From Flavobacteriales bacterium UBA974 (GTDB lineage Bacteria > Bacteroidota > Bacteroidia > Flavobacteriales_D > Sanyastnellaceae): a stretch of 34,251 bases of DNA. Shown here one piece after another: positions 26,125-32,325 of the stretch. Within the stretch, counting starts at the first letter, position 1; each line of letters begins with the position of its first letter. The stretch is taken from positions 906 through 35,156 of the forward strand of contig DBBW01000010.1 in NCBI GenBank assembly GCA_002292405.1. The letters run 5' to 3'. The position numbers and the translations under genes were made by a program. The notes under the pieces were generated by a model that made no database searches, had not been told where the DNA came from, and saw nothing but the letters and a program-made list of their open reading frames with translations.

Positions 26125-27231
26125 CTATTTAGGAGAAATGAAATCAGTTAGGAATGAGCTTAGGTGTAAAGCGCACTCAGGAGGTGAGAGGCCACGACAG
26201 TCGACATCGGTGCGTAGAGCCCTATCTCGTTTGGCAAGACCGTGAGAATAGGTCTTGTCATAGTATACAAGAGCTATGCGAGCAGCTGTGGCAAGATCAC
26301 CTTGGGAGAGAGCCGCGAGAGCGTCTTTTGCGTTTTGGCCTCCTAACTTAGGTGTTATGCGTTGAAAAGCCGAGGCTAGAAGTTCTATGTCAATATCACC
26401 GTACATATTCACTAGGTGGTTTACTCGATCTTTATCTGTACGATTCATTTCGAAGCAACGAGACGATATAAGTTGGCTGAATATAGGTTCTGGCAAATCT
26501 ACAATACCAATAGATCTGCTCTCGTTTTCAACCCAAATAGGGCGAGTTCGGACTGGTGAGTTATCATTCCAAGCATTTACAGTTCGAAGGTGAGAGAATA
26601 AATCGTTTGAAAATTGTTCTGTGGTGGGTTGGGCACGTTCTTCGAGATTGCCAAAGGCAGAGCCGAAGTGCCTCGCCATACCTTCGAGATCGATTACAGA
26701 TTCACCCGGGATCTTAGCGAGTTCGTGTAGGGTATCCGTTTTTGCAGATCCTGTAAGCCCTCCGAGGACGGCAAAGTCTATTTTACGATCAAACTCTGAT
26801 CGCGCATAAGTTCTGAATGCTTTATAACCTCCCTCCAAAACCACAGTAGGAACGCCTGCTGTACGAAGAAGCCAAGCTACAGATTCCGATCGCATTCCAC
26901 CTCGCCAACAATAGATGAGAAGAGGGTTTCTAGAAGGAGAGGAGGCAGAGGAAGTTTGGCCTTCAAACAATGAACGACCCCACTGAGCCATCTCCTTCAT
27001 TTTAGGTCCTATGATATGAAGACCTAAATCGACAGCTTTCTCGCGCGATTTCTGCTTGTAAAGCGTCCCAATTTCAGCACGCTCTGAATTGTTAAATAAA
27101 GGCCAAGAAAGAGCGCCAAATATATGACCCTGATCGAATTCGCCAGGACTCCTCACATCTAAGACAATCCCTCCACGTTCTGCTTCGTTAATAAATTGGT
27201 AAGAAGGAAGAGAGCGAGCAGGAATGGTCAT
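26125..27231 (-). CDS. mnmH: tRNA 2-selenouridine synthase
   Basis: Replaces sulfur of 2-thiouridine at tRNA position 34 with selenium using selenophosphate, through a geranylated intermediate. From the ATG at 27231 it is 368 residues (a TTG 9 bp upstream is less likely). Residues 1-135 form a rhodanese domain with the active Cys108 in YCWRGGMRS. The second half is a P-loop domain with GGLTGSAKT (157-165); the family usually has Gly-Lys-Thr at the end of the loop, and here the third-last position is Ala (SAKT). It is the first gene of the mnmH-selD-methyltransferase operon, starting just after the terminator of the upstream unit. Confidence 0.95.
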   Translation of the reverse strand: MTIPARSLPSYQFINEAERGGIVLDVRSPGEFDQGHIFGALSWPLFNNSERAEIGTLYKQKSREKAVDLGLHIIGPKMKEMAQWGRSLFEGQTSSASSPSRNPLLIYCWRGGMRSESVAWLLRTAGVPTVVLEGGYKAFRTYARSEFDRKIDFAVLGGLTGSAKTDTLHELAKIPGESVIDLEGMARHFGSAFGNLEERAQPTTEQFSNDLFSHLRTVNAWNDNSPVRTRPIWVENESRSIGIVDLPEPIFSQLISSRCFEMNRTDKDRVNHLVNMYGDIDIELLASAFQRITPKLGGQNAKDALAALSQGDLATAARIALVYYDKTYSHGLAKRDRALRTDVDCRGLSPPECALHLSSFLTDFISPK

Positions 27232-27251
27232 GAATAACAAATTTACGAAAT

Positions 27252-27280
27252 GAAAAACGCGTCGCCTTAAAAGGGACGCG
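27252..27280 (-). terminator. Terminator after the PKD-like gene
   Basis: On the minus strand CGCGTC and GACGCG (6 bp) plus CCTT/AAGG (4 bp, one bulged base) form a stem ending in five Ts (27253-27257). It lies 56 bp after the stop of the PKD-like gene and 21 bp before the mnmH ATG, separating the two units. Confidence 0.85.
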
Positions 27281-27335
27281 CTTCTTAATATGAAAACCTG
27301 TTCAGGGTTTATATCACTAAAATGCTAGAAGAATT

Positions 27336-27806
27336 TTAGTAAACTTTTACAACAACTTCTGGTGGTGTGTTAGGTTCTTGAGCTACTGAAATAGTAGTGT
27401 TCTCTGAAGAAGAACTACCATATGAGTCCGAAACCGTCAACTTAAATGTGTATTCTCCTGTTGTAGCTCTAAAAGTGGTAGTATTGTTGTCCGTACTTTC
27501 GAGGTAGACCAAGTCACCTGAAGTTTGGTCCCAATAAAAGGAAAGGGAATCACCTTCAGAGTCAAAAGATCCACTTCCATCAAGCGACACGGTAATATCA
27601 GTTGTGTTAGCATCTTTATCGTGTGGAATGGTAAATTTGATTTTCGCAGCTTCAACTTCAGCAGCGGCAGCAGCAGTAGCAGCCTCTTCGGCAACGACAG
27701 CGGCAGCAGCTTCATCAGCAGCTAAGCGATCAACGTGCTCCATATATAAATAGCCCGTACCAACGAGACATATCGCTAGTAACATAATAGATGCAATGCG
27801 TTCCAT
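27336..27806 (-). CDS. Membrane-anchored protein with Ala-rich helix and PKD-like domain
   Basis: A 156-residue protein in three parts: an N-terminal hydrophobic anchor (~5-22), an alanine/glutamate-rich helix (~28-55, AAAAVVAEEAATAAAAAEVE) and a beta domain (~58-148). That domain looks PKD/cadherin-like: LDGSGSFDSEGDSLSFYWDQTSG, then FRATTGEYTFKLTVSDSYGSSSS. It is thus probably held in a membrane with the beta domain facing the periplasm or outside. The GSGSFD.EGD...YWDQ pattern is well known from PKD and REJ folds; the coiled spacer is unusual. It follows a strong terminator after the upstream 75-residue gene and has its own terminator. Function unknown. Confidence 0.7.
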   Translation of the reverse strand: MERIASIMLLAICLVGTGYLYMEHVDRLAADEAAAAVVAEEAATAAAAAEVEAAKIKFTIPHDKDANTTDITVSLDGSGSFDSEGDSLSFYWDQTSGDLVYLESTDNNTTTFRATTGEYTFKLTVSDSYGSSSSENTTISVAQEPNTPPEVVVKVY

Positions 27807-27832
27807 GAGTTTATGTTTTAGTTAGGTGAAGG

Positions 27833-27869
27833 CAAAATAAAGAGCGGCCCAAGTCGACCCTGGGCCGCT
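27833..27869 (-). terminator. Strong terminator after the 75-residue membrane gene
   Basis: On the minus strand AGCGGCCCA and TGGGCCGCT form a perfect 9-bp G/C-rich stem with a 9-nt loop, followed by CTTTATTTTG. It starts 26 bp after the stop of the small membrane gene and implies an abundant transcript that must be stopped efficiently. Confidence 0.85.
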
Positions 27870-27895
27870 ACATTATTTCAATCGATTAAATCGAA

Positions 27896-28123
27896 TTACT
27901 TTCGATCTAGGATAGACCAAAGAACAAGTAGAGCTACTAAGCCTACAAATCCTCCGTTACCGAGTTCAGAAATTAAGTCTGTAATGTTACTTACAACTGT
28001 CATCCCTGGGAACATCTCTGCTCCGAAAACTACTTCAGCAAGAACTGCAAGGGCAGCAAAGCTGATCAATAATTGGGTAAGGCCTTTAAAGAAGCCTCCC
28101 ATAAATTTAAACACTTGATCCAT
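27896..28123 (-). CDS. Small two-helix membrane protein (75 residues)
   Basis: The ATG at 28121-28123 gives 75 residues; a TTG 11 codons upstream is the only longer option. There is an amphipathic, Phe/Lys-containing N-terminus (MDQVFKFMGGFFKG), a first membrane helix (~16-36, LLISFAALAVLAEVVFGAEM), a short polar/Gly-rich loop (~40-58) and a second helix (~59-72) ending in Asp-Arg-Lys. I recognise no family. It is followed by a very stable terminator, and the PKD-like gene follows. Two-helix proteins of this size include toxins, transporter subunits and filament subunits, but nothing in the sequence decides between these. Confidence 0.7.
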   Translation of the reverse strand: MDQVFKFMGGFFKGLTQLLISFAALAVLAEVVFGAEMFPGMTVVSNITDLISELGNGGFVGLVALLVLWSILDRK

Positions 28124-28421
28124 TGTATAAAGGTTTTGGTTTATAACTGTGCCCAATATTTATAATTATATAATCGTCTTTTAATGGTTTAAATTATAAA
28201 AATCAACGTTCAAATGTTAAAATCCCTTGTATCTCTTTTATTTACTAGTATTTAACTAATATGTGCCCCATCTAATTGCGCCCTGTAAAAGGGGAAAATA
28301 CTGGCATTCATAAGGTTTTATAAAGTATCACAAATCCTAAATCACGTCGATTTAGCGATATAGTCATCACAATAGTTGATGTTTAAGCTAGATATAACAT
28401 TAAATAACTTGAGATTTAATA

Positions 28422-28544
28422 TCAATTACGAATCTTTAAGTATTTCAGATTAATTAGCGATCGAATAGTCATTTCAATTGCCCAAAACATGGCCCAACCA
28501 AGAGCCGCTAAAAAATATCCGTAAATAAAAGTTGCGATTGTCAT
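28422..28544 (-). CDS. Possible 40-residue single-helix membrane protein
   Basis: An ATG at 28542-28544 opens 40 codons ending in TGA: MTIATFIYGYFLAALGWAM, then FWAIEMTIRS and a basic tail KYLKIRN. One membrane helix with a basic end is a common small-protein design. No family is recognised. Around it, 28157-28421 and 28545-28580 hold nothing else clear apart from a small hairpin (CTAAATC-ACGTC-GATTTAG, 28337-28355) that might end its transcript. Confidence 0.4.
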   Translation of the reverse strand: MTIATFIYGYFLAALGWAMFWAIEMTIRSLINLKYLKIRN

Positions 28545-28598
28545 AGAACTTAACACGTATAAAAGTGAATAATAGTTTCAATGACCGATATTTATGCC

Positions 28599-31139
28599 AT
28601 GAAACAAATCTCTACAATAGCATTTCTAACGTTTTACTACTTTACAATAGCGAGCGTTACATTTTCTCAAGCAGTGTCTCCAGATGCTTATCTTGGGTAT
28701 AACTTGGGAGAGAAATTTACCCGGCACCATAAAGTAGTTGACTACCTTGAACATGTCGCCAAGGAAAACCCACACTTCCAACTCATAGAATACGGAAACA
28801 CAACTGAGAATAGACCTCTTTTAGGGTTGATCATGTCCTCTGTCATGAACATGCAAAACTTTGACGATATTTTATCCGAAAATTTCCGAAGAGTTAATAA
28901 AGGTATCGATTCTGGAGAGCGTATCCCCATAATATACCTCAGCTACAATGTGCATGGGAATGAAGCCGTTTGTACTGAAGCTGCAATGAGGACCATCGGA
29001 GAACTAACCAACCAGCGTAAAGATCTTTTAGACAATTGCATTGTAATTATCGACCCATGCGTAAATCCTGACGGAAGAGATCGATACGTACACTTCCAAG
29101 ATAGAACTTCTGGCCCCACACCCAACTCTTCTCCTGCAGCCTGGGAACACTCTGAGCCTTGGCCTGGAGGAAGATCGAATCACTACATGTTCGATATGAA
29201 CAGGGATCTTGCTTGGCAAACCCAAAAAGAAACCAAATCTCGCACTGCCTTCTACCGTACAATAATGCCACATATTCACGTGGACTACCATGAGCAAGGC
29301 ATCAACAATCCATATTATTTTGCTCCGGCAGCCGAGCCCCTGCATAAAATCATAACCCCGTGGCAGCGAGAATGCCAAGAACATATTGGTGGATTTAACG
29401 CCTCTGGATTCGACGCACGTGGCGCGTTGTATTTTACAAAAGAAATATTCGATCTCTTCTACCCAAGCTATGGAGATACTTGGCCGATGTTCCAAGGCGC
29501 CATAGGGATGACTTACGAGCAAGGAGGTAGTGGTCGAGCAGGCAGGTCTATCATTACTGAGACAGGTGATATTTTATCACTGAGCTATAGAATCGAAAAT
29601 CACCACTCCACAGCGATTTCTACGATTGAAGCTGCTATTCACCATAAAGACAGACTGCTTAAAGAATTTGCTGCTTACCATCGAAGAAATATTGAGGAAC
29701 CCTGGGGAGACTTCAAGGCGTATTTAATCCCCATGGAGGGAAATGATCTTTCTAAAGTGGCTTGGCTTACCGATTTACTCGACCGGCAGGGTTTAAAGTA
29801 CTCAACAGCTAGAGGATCGAAAAAGCAAGTCACCGCCCTTGACTACACTTCGTTAAACTCTACCCTTGTGCGCCCACTTAAAGGAGATTTGGTAATAGAT
29901 GCTCATCAACCCAATTCCGCTCTCCTTCAAGTTCTCTTCGATCCAGACCCCGAACTGAGCGATTCTCTAACCTACGACATCACCACTTGGGCGTTGCCTT
30001 TTGCTTATGGACTGAAAAGCTTTGGCTTGAATAAAAGCATTGACATAACAGATGGTTTCATCACTCCCTTCAACCCCACAAAAATCGATGCCACTTCTGC
30101 ACCCTACGCTTGGATTATTGATTACAATACAGATGCCGGTACCCCCTTACTCGCAAATCTTCTCGATGAAGGCATTAAGGTGCGTGTCGCAGACTCCCCT
30201 TTCACAAATTCAGGTGAGACATTCACAGCGGGTACGCTTGTCATAACGAAACGGAATAACGAAGACAAGCTTGGGGATATAGAATCCATCATTGCTGAAT
30301 ATACTTCAGGTACTGCTGGAATTAGAGTATTAAAAACTCACAGCGGAATGAGTGAAGAGGGCCCTGATTTAGGCTCTGATCATTTCCAATTTATTAAATC
30401 TCCGAGTATAGCCGTAATTGCTGGAGACGAAGTCTCTTCACTTAGTTTCGGTGAGATCCTACACAGATTTGAGACCATTTACAATTATCCGATTACCGTT
30501 ATTTCTAATCGCAAGAGGATGGATTTAGACAGCTACGATGTACTGATCATCCCACGCAGTTGGATTAGTTTTAATGATGATGAACTAGAAGAGCTACAAA
30601 ACTGGGTAGCTGCAGGAGGAAACCTAATTTCAATTGGGGGGTCATGCAGAAATTTTGCAGACAAAAATGGTTGGGGATTGACACGCTTTAGTGGCGAGAT
30701 GGATGAATCTAAGAGAACGGCCGAATACGATGCGCATTCAGCCTCTGATATCTATGCGCCTTTTGCTCTCAATGATCGGTTGAGGATTATGGATCAAATT
30801 CCTGGAGCCGTGTATTCCATCTCCCTTGACCCTACACATCCCTTGGCTTTCGGATATAGCTCAACTTATTTAAGTATTAAAACCTCATCCATGCGGTTTT
30901 CACCTCTCTCCTCGAGCGGTGGAAGAAACGTAGGCGTATTAAGAGGTGACGCAGAAGCCTTAACTGGTTTTGCTGGGGATAGAGCTAACGAAAAACTGAA
31001 CAACAGTTTAAGTTTTGGGGTTCAATCTATAGGATCTGGCTCAGCTATATATATTATAGACAACGTGCTTTTCCGTGGATTTTGGAAAAACGGACATAAG
31101 TTTTTTGCGAATGCCGTGTTCTTCAGCCCTGTGATGTAA
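28599..31139 (+). CDS. Secreted M14-family zinc carboxypeptidase-like protein
   Basis: An 846-residue exported protein (signal peptide ~1-24 from the ATG at 28599; an ATG six codons upstream is less signal-like). The M14 zinc site is intact: His119 and Glu122 in HGNEA and His231 in DYHEQG, with the catalytic Glu307 in MTYEQGG. A C-terminal part (~600-720, with SIAVIAGDEV and WVAAGGNLISIGG) has the look of a glutamine-amidotransferase-like fold, typical of the large M14 proteins of Bacteroidota. No T9SS tail is seen, so it may be periplasmic or lost its tail. The substrate is likely peptide or peptidoglycan-derived; not determined. Confidence 0.9.
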   Translation: MKQISTIAFLTFYYFTIASVTFSQAVSPDAYLGYNLGEKFTRHHKVVDYLEHVAKENPHFQLIEYGNTTENRPLLGLIMSSVMNMQNFDDILSENFRRVNKGIDSGERIPIIYLSYNVHGNEAVCTEAAMRTIGELTNQRKDLLDNCIVIIDPCVNPDGRDRYVHFQDRTSGPTPNSSPAAWEHSEPWPGGRSNHYMFDMNRDLAWQTQKETKSRTAFYRTIMPHIHVDYHEQGINNPYYFAPAAEPLHKIITPWQRECQEHIGGFNASGFDARGALYFTKEIFDLFYPSYGDTWPMFQGAIGMTYEQGGSGRAGRSIITETGDILSLSYRIENHHSTAISTIEAAIHHKDRLLKEFAAYHRRNIEEPWGDFKAYLIPMEGNDLSKVAWLTDLLDRQGLKYSTARGSKKQVTALDYTSLNSTLVRPLKGDLVIDAHQPNSALLQVLFDPDPELSDSLTYDITTWALPFAYGLKSFGLNKSIDITDGFITPFNPTKIDATSAPYAWIIDYNTDAGTPLLANLLDEGIKVRVADSPFTNSGETFTAGTLVITKRNNEDKLGDIESIIAEYTSGTAGIRVLKTHSGMSEEGPDLGSDHFQFIKSPSIAVIAGDEVSSLSFGEILHRFETIYNYPITVISNRKRMDLDSYDVLIIPRSWISFNDDELEELQNWVAAGGNLISIGGSCRNFADKNGWGLTRFSGEMDESKRTAEYDAHSASDIYAPFALNDRLRIMDQIPGAVYSISLDPTHPLAFGYSSTYLSIKTSSMRFSPLSSSGGRNVGVLRGDAEALTGFAGDRANEKLNNSLSFGVQSIGSGSAIYIIDNVLFRGFWKNGHKFFANAVFFSPVM

Positions 31140-31328
31140 AATTCTTACAACAAAAGAGAGTCGAACGCTAATATTCCTTCCCGGCATAGCAATTCCTAAC
31201 GCTTTAGAAAGTGAAAGATGTTGGATATAACTCGTGTTGAAAAGATTTGAGCATGCCACTCCTTAGACAATGCCTGTCAGACTATTGTCATCTTTAGCAA
31301 ACATAAATCGAAATTAAATCAGATTTAA

Positions 31329-31706
31329 TTAATGCTTATTGAGGTGTTGACCCCACATTATTGAAAGGCCTATAATCGCTCCAACCGCAGCGAGCCCGCC
31401 AATTATCCAAGCTGGGTTATCGTGGGTTTGGGCTTGAAAAGCAAAAACACCTAAAACGCTTAATAGACTTATCACTGGGATAACCTGAAGCCAAGACCTT
31501 TTATTCGCAAATCTGGTCACCTTTTCAGTGCGCTCAGTCCAAACAAGCCTGCTCAAAGCATCCTGCATATCACGTCCGAAAGCCGGAGCTTTATAAACCT
31601 CACCATCACCCTCTTGAATCGTCACTTCGTAACGAAAGTACTTAGGGTCAATTTCGCTAGGCCCTACTAGCTTGCAGTCAAGCGCTTTTCTAGTTTTTCT
31701 TTTCAT
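31329..31706 (-). CDS. Small two-helix inner-membrane protein
   Basis: A 125-residue protein: a basic start (MKRKTRKALD), a soluble N-terminal part of ~70 residues with FRYEVTIQEGDGEVYKAPAFGRDMQDALSRLVW, then two membrane helices (~73-88 and ~99-117) and a short His/Lys end. The soluble part resembles a small beta/alpha fold with a conserved-looking Gly-Arg-Asp; no family is recognised. An inverted repeat AATTAAATC-A-GATTTAATT (31312-31330) spans its stop codon and might act as a weak transcription end. It stands alone between the convergent M14 gene and the divergent FISUMP remnant. Confidence 0.65.
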   Translation of the reverse strand: MKRKTRKALDCKLVGPSEIDPKYFRYEVTIQEGDGEVYKAPAFGRDMQDALSRLVWTERTEKVTRFANKRSWLQVIPVISLLSVLGVFAFQAQTHDNPAWIIGGLAAVGAIIGLSIMWGQHLNKH

Positions 31707-31799
31707 ACTTATAACTTACTCAAATATTACACTGAATTTCTTACGTTTACACCCACTTTGTGACACCTTAACTCTTTTAAACTCCCCGCAAATCTATGC

Positions 31800-32189
31800 A
31801 ATAAACTCGCAATATGGAGTTCTTACAACTGGCCTGCAGTTATAACGGAAGGCATTTGTACAAGTGGGTGGCATATACCTTCAGATGGAGAGCTCACTAA
31901 ATTAACTGACTTCTTAGGAGGTGAAAATATTGCGGGTGAGCAAATGAAATGCACCTCAGGGTGAAATAATAACGGAAACGGCTCTAACTCGAGCGGTTTC
32001 AATGGCCTTCCAGGCGGCTGCAGCTACTCCGGTGGCTTCAACGGCAATGGTTACAACGGGTACTGGTGGTCTGCTTCAGAGTCAGGTTCCTACTCATGGG
32101 CGTTTGTACTGCTCTACAACCTCGGCGTTGTCCTCCGAGGCAACAACGATCAAGGCAACGGATTTTCTACTCGTTGCGTCCGGGATTAA
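31800..32189 (+). pseudogene. Decayed FISUMP-domain gene fragment
   Basis: Read in the frame of the AGT codon at 31818, translation gives SSYNWPAV, then TEGICTSGWHIPSDGELTKL, TDFLGGENIAG, an in-frame TGA at 31962-31964, then SSGFNGLPGG, GYWWSASESGSYSWAF and the ending GFSTRCVRD followed by TAA. These are the marks of the Fibrobacter succinogenes major paralogous (FISUMP) domain: YNWYAV, CPSGWHVPSDAEW, LPGG.R, YWWSS, GFSVRCVRD. The TGA stands where the family has Trp (TGG to TGA). No start codon or signal peptide precedes the fragment. A complete FISUMP gene has therefore lost its 5' part and gained a stop. Confidence 0.8.
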
Positions 32190-32204
32190 AAATTTTAAAT
32201 TATA

Positions 32205-32261
32205 GCGACGCAGTCGCACGTTGGCAAATCACGAGACATGCGTGAGCGCTGTGAGTGATTT
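32205..32261. repeat. Two small hairpins between the FISUMP remnant and the surface-protein gene
   Basis: GCGAC-GCA-GTCGC (32205-32217) is a perfect 5-bp stem with a 3-nt loop. AAATCAC (32226-32232) and GTGATTT (32255-32261) form a 7-bp stem enclosing a shorter ACA/TGT pairing and are followed by TTAAT. They may be the old terminator of the FISUMP gene. Confidence 0.35.
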
Positions 32262-32325
32262 TTAATCTGGCTTACAAGGTTGCAAATCTGAATATCCGTA
32301 TCTTGTAAGTCCAATTTATAAGACT

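Noticed and set aside
29028..29522. 164-codon minus-strand frame
   Set aside because: It lies wholly inside the M14 peptidase gene, whose zinc and catalytic residues are intact, and its composition is not protein-like.
31962..31964. In-frame TGA as a selenocysteine codon, given selD nearby
   Set aside because: No selA/selB is seen, the family residue at this place is Trp and not Cys, no SECIS-like hairpin follows, and the fragment lacks a start. A nonsense mutation is simpler.
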